Shown: piece by piece, positions 25,558 to 35,204 of the stretch
How positions within the stretch are numbered: the first letter of the stretch is position 1
How the letters are laid out: every line of letters starts with the position of its first letter
Source of the DNA: Candidatus Frackibacter sp. WG13
GTDB lineage: Bacteria > Bacillota > Halanaerobiia > Halobacteroidales > Acetohalobiaceae
NCBI RefSeq assembly: GCF_900114655.1
Contig: NZ_FOTT01000024.1
Span: 1-49,557, forward strand
Reading direction: 5' to 3'
DNA length: 49,557 nucleotides
The notes under the pieces: generated by a model
Databases searched by the model: none
Seen by the model: only the letters and a program-made list of their open reading frames with translations
What the model was told of the DNA's origin: nothing
Program-made: the position numbers and the translations under genes

Positions 25558-27894
25558 ATGGTTGAAGAGATTAAAGAAGTTAATATTGGGGATGAACTTC
25601 CCTTACTAGTTTTGAGAGGATTAGTAGTCTTTCCTCATATGGTAATTCCATTATTAGTTGGGAGAGATAAATCAATAGAAGCCTTAGAAGAAGCTATGGT
25701 GGAAGATAGATTAATTCTATTAGCTGCTCAGAAAGATGAAACAGTTGAGGAGCCTGAAGTTGATGAAATTTATAATATGGGGACAATAGCTGAAGTTAAG
25801 CAATTGGTTAAGTTACCAGATGGAACGATTAAGATCTTAGTTGAAGGTTTAGCTAGGGCTAAAATTGATGAATTTTTACAAGAAGACCCTCATTTTAAAG
25901 TTAAAATAAAAGAGATAGAAGCAGAAGAAGAGAAGACAGACGAGATAGAGGCATTAATGCGAAGTTTAATTAATCTCTTTGAAGATTATGTGAAATTGAA
26001 CAAAAAATTACCACCAGAGACCATGATGACAATAGTTAATGTAGAAGATCCAGGTCGATTAGTAGATATTATGGTTTCTCATATGTCTTTGAAGGTAAAA
26101 CAGGAGCAACAAATTTTAGAAGCACTTTCTTATGAGGATAGATTAGAAGAATTATATAAAGTTTTAAGTAAAGAGATAGAGGTTTTGAAGACCGAGGAAA
26201 AGATTAGTTCTCGAGTTAGAAGTCAGGTAGAAAAGAGACAGAAAGAGTACTATTTAAAGGAACAATTGAAAGCGATTAAGAAAGAATTAGGCGAAGATAG
26301 TGATATTTCGAATGAAATAGAAGAATATAAAGAAAAGATTAAAGAAGCTGAACTACCAGAAGAGGTAGAAAAGAAGGCTTTAAAAGAAGCAGAGCGTCTA
26401 GCAAAGATGCCACCTATGGCTAGTGAAGGGGTAGTAGTTAGAAATTACTTAGATTGCATATTAGACCTGCCTTGGAATAATAAATCAGAGGACCGTTTGG
26501 TTTTGGATGAAGCAGATGAGGTCTTAGAAAGAGATCATTATGGTTTAGAAGATGTAAAGGATAGAATTTTAGAGTATTTAGCAGTTCGTAAGTTGACTTC
26601 AGAGATGAAGAGTCCAATTCTATGTTTAGTTGGGCCGCCTGGAGTAGGTAAGACTTCCTTAGGTAAATCAATCGCAGAGGCTATTGAGCGGGAGTTTGTA
26701 AGACTCTCTTTAGGTGGAGTAAGAGATGAAGCGGAAATTCGTGGACATCGTAGAACTTATGTCGGCTCAAGACCAGGCCGGATTATTAATGCTTTGCGCG
26801 ATGCGGGAACTAAAAACCCACTCTTCCTATTAGATGAGGTAGATAAGATCAGTAGTGACTTTAGAGGAGATCCAGCTTCCGCTTTGTTAGAGGTGTTAGA
26901 TCCAGAACAGAATGATGAATTTACTGACCACTATTTAGAAGTACCATTTGATTTATCTGATATAATCTTTATTACTACCGCCAATGTGAGCCATACTATT
27001 CCGCGGCCTTTATTGGATAGAATGGAGACTATTGAGGTTGCTGGTTATACAGAAGATGAAAAAGTAAAGATTGCCGAAAGACATCTATTACCTAAACAGA
27101 TAGAGAATCATGGATTAACCGAAGAACAGATTAATATTTCTGAAAATGCAATTAAGAAAGTAATTCGCAACTATACTCGCGAAGCAGGAGTTAGAAATCT
27201 TGAAAGAAAACTAGCTAATATCTGTCGTAAAGTAGCTAAAGAAGTAGTCAAAGGTAAGGAAACTTTAAGTAGAGTCACAGTTCAAAATGTAGATAAATAT
27301 TTAGGTATAGAGAAGTTTAACTACGGAGAAGCGAGTGAAAGACCACAAGTTGGTGTAGCTACTGGATTAGCTTGGACAAAGACCGGTGGTGATATACTAA
27401 AGATTGAGGTTTCAGTAGTTCCAGGTAAAGGAAAGTTATTCTTAACTGGTAAATTAGGAGATGTGATGAAAGAATCGGCTCAGGCTGCTTTAAGTTATGC
27501 ACGTAGTAAAGTGGAAGAATTGGATTTAGAAGAAGACTTCCATGAAAAGTATGATATCCATGTTCATGTACCTAAAGGAGCTATTCCTAAGGATGGTCCA
27601 TCGGCTGGAATTACAATTGCTACAGCAATTATTTCTGCTTTATCCGGTAAGAAAGTTAATGAAAAGATAGCCATGACTGGTGAAATTACTCTGCGCGGTA
27701 GAGTCTTACCAGTTGGCGGAATTAAGAGTAAGGTGTTAGCTGCTCATCGGGCAGGGATTGAAAAAGTAATTCTTTGTGATGAAAATGAGAAGAACCTCGA
27801 GGATATTCCTAAGGAGATTAGCAAAGACTTAGAATTTCAGATTGTAGAGCATATGGATGAAGTGATTGCTGCTGCTCTATTAGAGGAGGAGTAA
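25558..27894 (+). CDS. lon: ATP-dependent protease Lon (LonA)
   Basis: This 778-residue protein is full-length LonA. It has an N-terminal substrate-binding LAN domain starting [15 protein letters not shown], a coiled helical linker, an AAA+ module with Walker [10 protein letters not shown] and DEVDKI, and a serine protease domain. The catalytic serine lies in [15 protein letters not shown] and the lysine in [14 protein letters not shown]. It degrades misfolded and regulatory proteins. ysxC follows within six bases, so the two are co-translated. GTGGAGGTG precedes the ATG. Confidence 0.98.
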   Translation: MVEEIKEVNIGDELPLLVLRGLVVFPHMVIPLLVGRDKSIEALEEAMVEDRLILLAAQKDETVEEPEVDEIYNMGTIAEVKQLVKLPDGTIKILVEGLARAKIDEFLQEDPHFKVKIKEIEAEEEKTDEIEALMRSLINLFEDYVKLNKKLPPETMMTIVNVEDPGRLVDIMVSHMSLKVKQEQQILEALSYEDRLEELYKVLSKEIEVLKTEEKISSRVRSQVEKRQKEYYLKEQLKAIKKELGEDSDISNEIEEYKEKIKEAELPEEVEKKALKEAERLAKMPPMASEGVVVRNYLDCILDLPWNNKSEDRLVLDEADEVLERDHYGLEDVKDRILEYLAVRKLTSEMKSPILCLVGPPGVGKTSLGKSIAEAIEREFVRLSLGGVRDEAEIRGHRRTYVGSRPGRIINALRDAGTKNPLFLLDEVDKISSDFRGDPASALLEVLDPEQNDEFTDHYLEVPFDLSDIIFITTANVSHTIPRPLLDRMETIEVAGYTEDEKVKIAERHLLPKQIENHGLTEEQINISENAIKKVIRNYTREAGVRNLERKLANICRKVAKEVVKGKETLSRVTVQNVDKYLGIEKFNYGEASERPQVGVATGLAWTKTGGDILKIEVSVVPGKGKLFLTGKLGDVMKESAQAALSYARSKVEELDLEEDFHEKYDIHVHVPKGAIPKDGPSAGITIATAIISALSGKKVNEKIAMTGEITLRGRVLPVGGIKSKVLAAHRAGIEKVILCDENEKNLEDIPKEISKDLEFQIVEHMDEVIAAALLEEE

Positions 27895-27899
27895 CTAGT

Positions 27900-28481
27900 A
27901 TGAATTTAAGTAATACTGAATTTATTGCTAGTGCAGTTGAACCTAAAGATTATCCACGTTATGACTTGTCAGAGATTGCTCTAGCTGGCAAGTCTAATGT
28001 GGGTAAGTCTTCATTGATTAATAAGCTTTTGAATAGAAAGAAGCTAGCTTTTACTAGTTCAAAACCAGGTAAGACACAGACTTTAAACTTCTATCGAGTC
28101 GATAATAAGTTCTGTTTAGTTGATTTGCCTGGTTATGGTTTTGCTAGAGTACCAGATAGTGTAAAAGAAGAATGGTCAGAGATGATAGAAGGCTATCTCT
28201 TTCATAGACGTAATTTAAAAGGAGTTATCTTAATTGTAGATGCGAGGCATAAACCTACTGATGAAGATTTAATGATGTATGAATGGTTATTACAGATGCA
28301 GATACCTCACTTAGTAGTAGGAACGAAAGTAGACAAGCTATCTAATAGTGAACGGACTCCAAATCGAAAAAGAATATTTGAGAAGTTACAGTTAGAACCG
28401 GAAACGCCATTTACATATTTCTCTGCTGAAGATGGTGAAGGGAAGAAGGATGTTTTAAAGTTTATTAAAGAGTTAGTATGA
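27900..28481 (+). CDS. ysxC: Ribosome biogenesis GTPase YsxC/EngB
   Basis: The protein has 193 residues and is an EngB-type TRAFAC GTPase needed for assembly of the large ribosomal subunit. G1 is GKSNVGKSS, G2 lies in the SSKPGKTQT loop, G3 is DLPGYG and G4 is TKVDK. It begins six bases after lon with GAGGAGTAA as ribosome site. Linkage to lon is a conserved Firmicute arrangement. The following 135-base gap is AT-rich with no recognised terminator. Confidence 0.97.
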   Translation: MNLSNTEFIASAVEPKDYPRYDLSEIALAGKSNVGKSSLINKLLNRKKLAFTSSKPGKTQTLNFYRVDNKFCLVDLPGYGFARVPDSVKEEWSEMIEGYLFHRRNLKGVILIVDARHKPTDEDLMMYEWLLQMQIPHLVVGTKVDKLSNSERTPNRKRIFEKLQLEPETPFTYFSAEDGEGKKDVLKFIKELV

Positions 28482-28616
28482 GATTTAAATTAATATAAGA
28501 CTTATTATTCTTTTTAATGATATTATTAATGACTTATTATAGTTAGTGCTGTTTTAAAAAATATAGCAAATATATTTTAAATATTATAAGTAATAGTTGA
28601 GGAAAGGTGAATTGTA

Positions 28617-29117
28617 GTGAAAGAGACGTATCCTTTAGATGAAGTTAAAGAAGTGATTCCTTATTTTCCAGTAGTATTGACTACGATTGGAGATAACATT
28701 GTTACATTAGGTTTTGTTCAGTTTTTCTCTTTTGAACCACCAATTATTGGAGTAGGAATTCATCCTGATAATTATTCAAACCAACTGATTAAAGAAGAAG
28801 AAGAGTTTGTAGTTAATATACCTACTGTAGATATGATAAAGGAAGTTAAGTTTTGTGGGAATAATTCTGGGCAAGACTTAAATAAATTTTCAGCAACAGG
28901 ATTATCGGCTAAAGAAGCTGATATTATTGGTGGGAAATTAATAGAAGAATGTCCGGTGAATATAGAGTGTAAGGTAATTAAGGAAGATAGAATTGGTAGC
29001 TGTGATTGGTTCTTTGGCGAAGTAAAGAAGGCTCATGTTGCTAAAGACTATAGTTGTACAGATGCTTTGATTTATAGCCAAGATGAATATCAGAATTTAA
29101 GATTAAGGAAACTATAG
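28617..29117 (+). CDS. Flavin reductase-family protein
   Basis: This 166-residue protein belongs to the flavin reductase-like FMN-binding split-barrel family. YFPVVLTTIGDN, the PPIIGVGIHPDNYSNQLI segment and EEEFVVNIP are characteristic. Members bind FMN and either supply reduced flavin to a partner or act as an electron carrier. It lies just upstream of a UbiD gene, whose enzyme uses prenylated FMN, so a supporting role in flavin supply is imaginable but unproven. It starts with GTG at 28617 behind GAGGAAAGGTG and is followed by its own terminator. Confidence 0.82.
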   Translation: MKETYPLDEVKEVIPYFPVVLTTIGDNIVTLGFVQFFSFEPPIIGVGIHPDNYSNQLIKEEEEFVVNIPTVDMIKEVKFCGNNSGQDLNKFSATGLSAKEADIIGGKLIEECPVNIECKVIKEDRIGSCDWFFGEVKKAHVAKDYSCTDALIYSQDEYQNLRLRKL

Positions 29118-29120
29118 AGT

Positions 29121-29148
29121 AAATCCCAAGTATATACTTGGGATTTTT
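29121..29148 (+). terminator. Terminator after the flavin reductase gene
   Basis: AAATCCCAAGTA and its complement enclose a two-base centre, and the right arm runs into T5. It separates this gene from the menaquinone cluster. Confidence 0.85.
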
Positions 29149-29299
29149 AATTTAAAAAAGAGGAGTTTTGTAGCTTATATAAAATATTATAATGTAGGGT
29201 AAATTAAAGCAAATGGATAATATCAATTAATTATGTTTAAGTTTTCTATGACAAGATTATAGAGGGAAAGAGTATATAAAGAAAGAAGGTTGATTAAAG

Positions 29300-30751
29300 A
29301 TGGCGTATAAAAGTTTACGTGACTTTGTGAATTTATTAGAGAGTAAAGGTTTATTGAAAAGAATTAAGACGGAAGTAAGTAGTGATTTAGAGATTACGGA
29401 GATTACAGACCGGGTTTCAAAAGAAGTAGGACCGGCTTTATTATTTGAGAATGTAAAGGGTGCTGAATTTCCAGTCTTAATTAATGCTTTTGGGTCATAT
29501 GAGCGTATGGAAATGGCATTAGAAGTAGATGATTTAGATGATATTGGGGAACGAATTATGGAAGTGTTAGAGTTTCCTGATCCTAAAGATCAAGGCTTCT
29601 TTAGTAAGTTAAAGGTTTTACCAAAGTTAAAAGAGGTTTCGGATTATTTTCCGAAGACAATTAAGAGAGCCCCATGTCAAGAGGTAGTAAAGATGGAGCC
29701 GAATTTATCCGAACTACCGATTTTGAAATGTTGGCCTGAAGACGGAGGGAAGTTTATTACGCTGCCCTTAGTCTTTAGTGAGAATCCAGAAACAGGCATT
29801 CCTAATGCAGGTATGTATAGGTTACATGTCTATGATGATCAGACTACAGGTATGCATTGGCATATGCATAAGGATGGTGCTGATACCTATCGGGGCCATG
29901 AGTCAAAAGATGAAAGAATGGAAGTGGCTGTAGCTTTAGGTGGAGACCCAGCTACAATCTATTCTGCTACTGCTCCGTTGCCAAAGCAGATTGGTGAAAT
30001 GTTATTTGCTGGCTTTTTACGTAAGGAACCGGTAGAGATGGTTAAAGGTAAGACGGTAGATATTAAGGTTCCGGCGAATGCTGAAATTGTTATTGAAGGA
30101 TATGTTGATCCTTATGAACGAAGAATTGAAGGGCCATTTGGAGATCATACCGGTTATTATTCTTTAGCTGATGAGTACCCGGTCTTCCATGTAACCTGCA
30201 TTACTCATCGTAAGGATGCCATCTATCCAACAACGATCGTTGGTAAGCCGCCAATGGAAGATTGCTATATGGCAAAGGCAACTGAGCGCATATTCTTACC
30301 ATTACTAAAACTTCAATTGCCAGAAGTAGTAGATATGAACCTTCCGTTAGAAGGTGTCTTCCATAATTGTGCTATTCTTTCTATTGATAAGCAGTATCCT
30401 GGACATGCCCAGAAGGTAATGAATGCTGTTTGGGGAATGGGTCAGATGATGTTTACTAAGATGGTAGTGATTGTAGATAAAGATGTAGATGTTCAGAACT
30501 TATCAGAGGTTGCTTGGAAAGTCTTTAATAATATAGATGCTGAACGCGATTTAACAGTTGTCAAAGGGCCACTTGATATCTTAGATCATGCCTCACCACG
30601 ACCAAACTATGGTTCAAAATTAGGAATTGACGCTACCCAAGCTTGGCCGGGTGAAGGTCATAAGCGTGAATGGCCAAATGAGATAGAGATGAGTCAAGAG
30701 ATTAAAGATTTAGTAGATAAAAAGTGGGAGGAATATGGCCTTGAAGATTAA
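29300..30751 (+). CDS. UbiD-family prenyl-FMN-dependent decarboxylase (menaquinone pathway)
   Basis: The 483-residue protein is a UbiD-family decarboxylase. It begins YKSLRDFVNLLESKGLLKRI and carries the conserved MHWHMHKDGA region, an EGPFGDHTGYY segment containing the Arg/Glu-type catalytic surroundings, and the C-terminal DATQAWPGEG. UbiD enzymes need the prenylated FMN made by UbiX, encoded at the end of this cluster. In the futalosine pathway a UbiD homologue is thought to decarboxylate the 1,4-dihydroxy-6-naphthoate intermediate after prenylation. The gene overlaps the UbiA-like gene by 17 bases. Confidence 0.93.
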   Translation: MAYKSLRDFVNLLESKGLLKRIKTEVSSDLEITEITDRVSKEVGPALLFENVKGAEFPVLINAFGSYERMEMALEVDDLDDIGERIMEVLEFPDPKDQGFFSKLKVLPKLKEVSDYFPKTIKRAPCQEVVKMEPNLSELPILKCWPEDGGKFITLPLVFSENPETGIPNAGMYRLHVYDDQTTGMHWHMHKDGADTYRGHESKDERMEVAVALGGDPATIYSATAPLPKQIGEMLFAGFLRKEPVEMVKGKTVDIKVPANAEIVIEGYVDPYERRIEGPFGDHTGYYSLADEYPVFHVTCITHRKDAIYPTTIVGKPPMEDCYMAKATERIFLPLLKLQLPEVVDMNLPLEGVFHNCAILSIDKQYPGHAQKVMNAVWGMGQMMFTKMVVIVDKDVDVQNLSEVAWKVFNNIDAERDLTVVKGPLDILDHASPRPNYGSKLGIDATQAWPGEGHKREWPNEIEMSQEIKDLVDKKWEEYGLED

Positions 30752-31586
30752 GTTAATTATGAAATTAGTTAAATTTGAGCATACTATTTTTGCTCTTCCC
30801 TTTGCTTACATGGGGGCGGTATTAGCTGCCCAAGGAATTCCAAGTTGGGGAAAGGTCTTATGGATCACTTTAGCTATGGTAGGGGCAAGGAGTGCTGCCA
30901 TGGCTTGGAATCGCTTAGTAGATTGGGAGATAGATGCAGATAATCCTCGGACCAAGGATAGGGTTTTACCTAAAAATCTCTTATCGAGATTAGAGGTTGT
31001 TATCTTTATTATTGCTTCTTTAACATTATTGTTAATTTCGGCTTGGAATTTAAATCCGTTAGCTTTTAAATTGTCGCCTTTGGCTGTTTTCTTATTAATT
31101 TTTTATTCTTATACTAAACGTTTTACTTGGCTTTGCCACTTAGTATTAGGTTTTACATTAGGAATGGCACCAGTAGGTAGTTGGATTGGAGTAACCGGTC
31201 AAATTTCCTTAGCTCCTTTTTTAGTAGGGATAGCAGTAATGTTCTGGGTAGCAGGTTTTGATATTATTTATGCTATTCAAGATTATGAATTTGACCAGGA
31301 GCATGGACTTTATTCCATTCCAGCTAAATTTGGACCGCAGACTTCTTTAAGAGTTACAGTAATCTTTCATACTATTACTTTTTTACTATTAACATTCGTT
31401 GGTTTTTATTTAAACTTAAGTTGGTTTTATGCAATTGGGATCTTAATTGTTGGAATTTTACTTTATGTCGAGAATACCTTAGTTAAGTCTGATTTTGAAA
31501 AGGTTAAGTTTGCTTTTTTTAATATTAATAGTGTAGTAAGTATTACTATTTTTGTTTTTACATTAGCTGACTATCTTTTTAGTTGA
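30735..31586 (+). CDS. mqnP: UbiA-family prenyltransferase (MqnP-like)
   Basis: This 283-residue integral membrane protein has about eight hydrophobic segments and both aspartate-rich motifs of UbiA prenyltransferases: NRLVDWEIDADNPRT at 59-73 and DIIYAIQDYEFD around residue 172. It attaches a polyprenyl chain to the aromatic intermediate. Placement between UbiD and MqnE suggests the MqnP role in futalosine-type menaquinone synthesis rather than a 4-hydroxybenzoate function. GGGAGGAAT precedes the ATG. An 86-bp repeat begins one base after its stop codon. Confidence 0.9.
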   Translation: MALKIKLIMKLVKFEHTIFALPFAYMGAVLAAQGIPSWGKVLWITLAMVGARSAAMAWNRLVDWEIDADNPRTKDRVLPKNLLSRLEVVIFIIASLTLLLISAWNLNPLAFKLSPLAVFLLIFYSYTKRFTWLCHLVLGFTLGMAPVGSWIGVTGQISLAPFLVGIAVMFWVAGFDIIYAIQDYEFDQEHGLYSIPAKFGPQTSLRVTVIFHTITFLLLTFVGFYLNLSWFYAIGILIVGILLYVENTLVKSDFEKVKFAFFNINSVVSITIFVFTLADYLFS

Positions 31587-31587
31587 C

Positions 31588-31673
31588 AGTGAAGCCCAGA
31601 AAAGAGCTTTCGAATTAGAAGCAGAGTCTATCATAGGCTTGCAGCCAGCCTTGATTTTTAGGCTGGGTGAGAT
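31588..31673 (+). repeat. Remote single copy of the 86-bp structured repeat
   Basis: This copy is exactly 86 bases and opens AGTGAAGCCCAGAAAAGAGC, as in the three tandem units near 12249. It differs at about 15 positions. In the 3' hairpin the arms change to CCAGCCT...AGGCTGG, so both sides of the stem changed together and pairing is kept. It abuts a stop codon, as the first copy nearly does. Confidence 0.92.
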
Positions 31674-31710
31674 AGTTAAAACCATTAAAACATTAAGGTC
31701 ATGAAAAAGT

Positions 31711-31868
31711 AATTAGACACAGACTAACACAGACTAATACAGACTAAAAAATAAGATTAAGGATAAATAAGCTTATGATAGCTATTGCTTCTGATTTGTT
31801 AGTCTTTTGTTGAATTTTACTAACACTTATTTTTAAAAATAAAGTCTTGTGTACAGTCTGTGTCAAAT
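31711..31868. repeat. GACACAGACT-rich intergenic element, copy A
   Basis: The left part holds GACACAGACT, then two more CAGACT copies and AAGATTAAGGATAA. The right part holds AAGTCTTGTGT and the inverted AGTCTGTGTC. A related element lies at 40176. The two ends can pair, giving a long imperfect hairpin. With the 86-bp copy this fills the 361-base gap before mqnE. No promoter was recognised with confidence. Confidence 0.6.
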
Positions 31869-31947
31869 AAATTTTATAATTATTTTCATGATAATTTTCA
31901 ATTTGCCCGATAATATTCGCGGTATTACAAAGGAGTGAAGATAGATT

Positions 31948-33045
31948 ATGGAGGAATTATTTCGTAATACAGAATTAGATGATATTAAGGATAAGATTAT
32001 GGCTGGTGAAAGATTAAGTAGAGAAGATGGTATTAGATTAATGAAGAGTAATGACCTATTAACTATTGGTTACTTAGCAGACTATGTACGAAAAGAGAAG
32101 TGTGGAGATGAAGTTTATTTTATAAATAATCGTCATATTAACCATACTAATGTTTGTGAAGTTCAGTGCAAATTCTGTGCTTTTGGGAAGGAACCGGAGG
32201 AAGAAGACGCATATACGATGAATCTTGACCAGATAAAAGAGGCGATTGATAATTCTCCAGAGGGAATTTCGGAATTACATATTGTTGGTGGCTGTCATCA
32301 TGATCTGCCGTTAGATTATTTTGAAGAGATGTTAGAGATGGCAAAAGAGAAACGCCCTGATACTTATATTCAAGGGTTCACTGCGGTAGAGATAGATTAT
32401 TTGGCTAAACAGGCTGGATTAACTGTTGAAGAAACTTTAAAAAGATTAAAAAAAGCTGGCTTAGATTCAATTCCTGGCGGTGGAGCTGAAGTATTTAGCC
32501 CACGGGTTAGGGAAGAGGTATGTGAAAATAAGATTAGTGGTGAGCAATGGTTGTCAGTTATGGAGACGGCTCATAATTTAGGAATCAGAACTAATGCTAC
32601 TATGTTATATGGACATATCGAAACGGCTGCCGAAAGAATCGATCATTTACTTCAATTACGAGAGTTACAGGATAAGACTGGAGGTTTTCTAACGTTTATT
32701 CCATTAGCTTTTCATCCGGAGAATACTGAATTAGCAGATATTACACCTACTACTGGGTATGATGATCTGAAGGTATTAGCAATTGCTAGATTAATGTTAG
32801 ATAACTTCAATTATATTAAGGCATTCTGGATTATGTTAGGACCTAAGTTAGCGCAAGTTTCTCTAAATTTTGGTGTTAATGACTTAGATGGTACTGTAAT
32901 TGAAGAAAAGATTACTCATGCTGCTGGGGCTCAGACAAAGCAAGGACTGACTAAAGAAGAAATAATTAATATGATTAAGAAGGCTGGTCGAATTCCAGTA
33001 GAAAGAGACACAGTTTATAACCGAGTTGGGGAAGTGATTGAGTAA
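31948..33045 (+). CDS. mqnE: Aminofutalosine synthase MqnE
   Basis: The 365-residue protein is a radical SAM enzyme with the CX3CX2C cluster motif at Cys70, Cys74 and Cys77 (VCEVQCKFCAF). The later SIPGGGAEVF and FIPLAFHPENTEL segments are typical of MqnE. It condenses the chorismate-derived enolpyruvyl benzoate product of MqnA with S-adenosylmethionine to form aminofutalosine. Its stop codon overlaps the mqnA start (TAATG), so the two are coupled. AAGGAGTG precedes the ATG. Confidence 0.93.
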   Translation: MEELFRNTELDDIKDKIMAGERLSREDGIRLMKSNDLLTIGYLADYVRKEKCGDEVYFINNRHINHTNVCEVQCKFCAFGKEPEEEDAYTMNLDQIKEAIDNSPEGISELHIVGGCHHDLPLDYFEEMLEMAKEKRPDTYIQGFTAVEIDYLAKQAGLTVEETLKRLKKAGLDSIPGGGAEVFSPRVREEVCENKISGEQWLSVMETAHNLGIRTNATMLYGHIETAAERIDHLLQLRELQDKTGGFLTFIPLAFHPENTELADITPTTGYDDLKVLAIARLMLDNFNYIKAFWIMLGPKLAQVSLNFGVNDLDGTVIEEKITHAAGAQTKQGLTKEEIINMIKKAGRIPVERDTVYNRVGEVIE

Positions 33046-33887
33046 TGAAAAAGTTACAACTAGGAATTGTAGAGTACATTAATTGTTGGCCGGTACACTA
33101 TGGCTTAGATTACGAAAAGATAGATGTAGATGCCGATATTATTGCGGGTCCACCAGCAGAATTAAACAAGAAGTTTTTACGTGGTGAAATAGATATTACA
33201 CCGATATCTGCAATTGAATATGCTCGTAATTTTGATGACTGCTATATTTTGCCTAACTTAGCTATTGCATCAGATGGTCCCGTAGGCAGTCTCTTTCTCT
33301 TTAGTGAGTTAGAGATTGAAGAGCTTAATGGCAAGCGAGTAGCTTTGCCTAAAGATTCGCGAACAACAGTAGCATTACTAAAGATACTTTTAAAACGTTA
33401 TTATCAGGTGGATGTTGACTATATTACGTGTGAACAGGATTTAGACCATATGTTAGATGTAGCAGATGCAGCCTTGCTAATTGGAGACCCTGCTTTAGAT
33501 GGTTATGTTGAACATGTTGATTCTAATTTGAATATAACTGATTTGGGTAAGGCCTGGAAAGAGTTCACTGGCTTGAAGATGGTCTATGCTATCTGGGTAA
33601 TTAGAAAAGAATTAGCCGAAAAGAATCCTGGATTAGTTGATGAAATTAGTAAAAAGTTATTAAAATCTAAGAAGTTAGGATTGCAGCAATTTGAGCTATT
33701 AGCCAAAAGAGCTGCTAAAGAGATGGAGATACCTTACGACATAGCATTGAGGTACTTTAAAAGTCTACGATATGACTTTGATGAAGGATATCAAGAAGGG
33801 GTAATGAAGTATTTTACAGATGCTTATGAGTTAGGATTAGTCGAAGAGATGCCTAAGTTGAACATTTGGGGTGAAGATAATGAGTGA
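33045..33887 (+). CDS. mqnA: Chorismate dehydratase MqnA
   Basis: This 280-residue protein has the periplasmic-binding-like fold of MqnA/MqnD proteins. LGIVEYINCWPVHYGL at the start, ITPISAIEYARN and GPVGSLFLFS are hallmark segments. It dehydrates chorismate to 3-enolpyruvylbenzoate, the first committed step of the futalosine pathway. It lies between the two radical SAM enzymes and overlaps both neighbours, so the trio is translated together. There is no signal peptide. Confidence 0.93.
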   Translation: MKKLQLGIVEYINCWPVHYGLDYEKIDVDADIIAGPPAELNKKFLRGEIDITPISAIEYARNFDDCYILPNLAIASDGPVGSLFLFSELEIEELNGKRVALPKDSRTTVALLKILLKRYYQVDVDYITCEQDLDHMLDVADAALLIGDPALDGYVEHVDSNLNITDLGKAWKEFTGLKMVYAIWVIRKELAEKNPGLVDEISKKLLKSKKLGLQQFELLAKRAAKEMEIPYDIALRYFKSLRYDFDEGYQEGVMKYFTDAYELGLVEEMPKLNIWGEDNE

Positions 33888-34959
33888 GCTTAAAGAGATA
33901 CTATTAAAGGCTCAAAGTGGTAAAAGAATTACTCCTGACGAAGGAGTAAAGTTATTAGCTAGTAATCAGTTGTTGCCAATCGGTAAAGTAGCTAATCAGA
34001 TTCGAGAGCGATTACATCCTGAACTAAAGGTGACCTTCGCTATTGATCGCAATATTAATTATACTAATGTTTGTGAAGCCCAATGTGATTTTTGTGCTTT
34101 CTATCGGGAAGAAGACGAGCAAGGGGCTTATATTTTAGATCGTGAAGAAATCTTCCGTAAGATTCAAGAGACGATAGATCTAGGTGGAACTCAAATCTTA
34201 ATGCAAGGTGGTCTACATCCAAAACTAACCTTGGACTACTATCTAGAACTCTTTAAAGCAATTAAAGAACGGTTCGAGATTCATATCCATTCCTTATCAC
34301 CACCGGAGATAATACATATTGCACGCCAGTCTGGTTTATCTATCAAGGAAACTTTAGTTGAGCTAAATCAAGCTGGTTTAGCTTCCTTGCCTGGTGGAGG
34401 GGCTGAAATTTTAGTTGACCGAGTGAGAGAAAAAGTAAGCCCTAATAAGATAAATAGTGACCAATGGCTAAAAGTAATGCGAGTAGCCCATGAGATTGGG
34501 ATGAAGAGTACAGCAACTATGATGTTTGGGAGCGTAGAGACCTTAGAAGAGCGAATTGAACATTTGGTTAAGGTCAGAGAACTACAAGATGAAACTGGTG
34601 GTTTCACAGCCTTTATTCCGTGGTCTTTCCAGTCATCTAATACTGAATTAGCTGATAAATCAGAAGTAACTTCAGTAACCGGAACTGAATATTTACAGAT
34701 GGTAGCAGTAGCTAGAATAATGCTAGATAATATACCAAGTATTCAGGCCTCTTGGGTAACCCAAGGAGCAAAGATCGCTCAAATATCATTAGAGTTTGGA
34801 GTTAATGATTTTGGTAGTACTATGATTGAAGAAAACGTAGTTAAAGCCGCTGGTGCTTCTTTTCGGGTTCCGTTAGAGAAAATAGTCTCGCTAATAAAGG
34901 ATACAGGAAGAAAACCAGTGCAGCGTGATACCTTATATAATGAGTTAAAGGAATTTTAG
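33880..34959 (+). CDS. mqnC: Cyclic dehypoxanthinyl futalosine synthase MqnC
   Basis: The product (359 residues from ATG 33880) is a radical SAM enzyme with Cys65, Cys69 and Cys72 in VCEAQCDFCAF. ILMQGGLHPKLTLDYY and FIPWSFQSSNTEL distinguish MqnC from the MqnE paralogue next door. It cyclises dehypoxanthinyl futalosine to the bicyclic precursor of dihydroxynaphthoate. GGGGTG at 33868 is the ribosome site, and the gene overlaps mqnA by 8 bases. Confidence 0.93.
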   Translation: MSELKEILLKAQSGKRITPDEGVKLLASNQLLPIGKVANQIRERLHPELKVTFAIDRNINYTNVCEAQCDFCAFYREEDEQGAYILDREEIFRKIQETIDLGGTQILMQGGLHPKLTLDYYLELFKAIKERFEIHIHSLSPPEIIHIARQSGLSIKETLVELNQAGLASLPGGGAEILVDRVREKVSPNKINSDQWLKVMRVAHEIGMKSTATMMFGSVETLEERIEHLVKVRELQDETGGFTAFIPWSFQSSNTELADKSEVTSVTGTEYLQMVAVARIMLDNIPSIQASWVTQGAKIAQISLEFGVNDFGSTMIEENVVKAAGASFRVPLEKIVSLIKDTGRKPVQRDTLYNELKEF

Positions 34960-34986
34960 TATATTTTAAAGTGAAACTCGTTCGTA

Positions 34987-35149
34987 TTCATAATCAATTG
35001 ATACCGCCTGCAAATTCCGCTACGACTTTCATAAAGTTGAGCATGGGCTGTTTCAAACTCCCTTCGGTCAAACATGAAACAGCCTTATTCATGCTCAACT
35101 TCATTCCAGTCTGCTCCATTTTTAATGGCTAACATCAATTGATTATGAA
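34987..35149. repeat. 163-bp nested palindromic element
   Basis: Three perfect inverted repeats are nested. The outer 16-bp pair is TTCATAATCAATTGAT (34987-35002/35134-35149). The middle 12-bp pair is AAGTTGAGCATG (35034-35045/35090-35101). The inner 10-bp pair is GGCTGTTTCA (35046-35055/35075-35084), around a loop containing CTTCGG. It fills the gap between mqnC and the deaminase gene. It looks like a miniature transposable element or a structured RNA; it has no T tract after it and no ORF. Confidence 0.85.
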
Positions 35150-35204
35150 AATGTGTAGGTCATAATTTTGTAACCAGCGAATATAATCTAGGAGCGATCA
35201 AACA

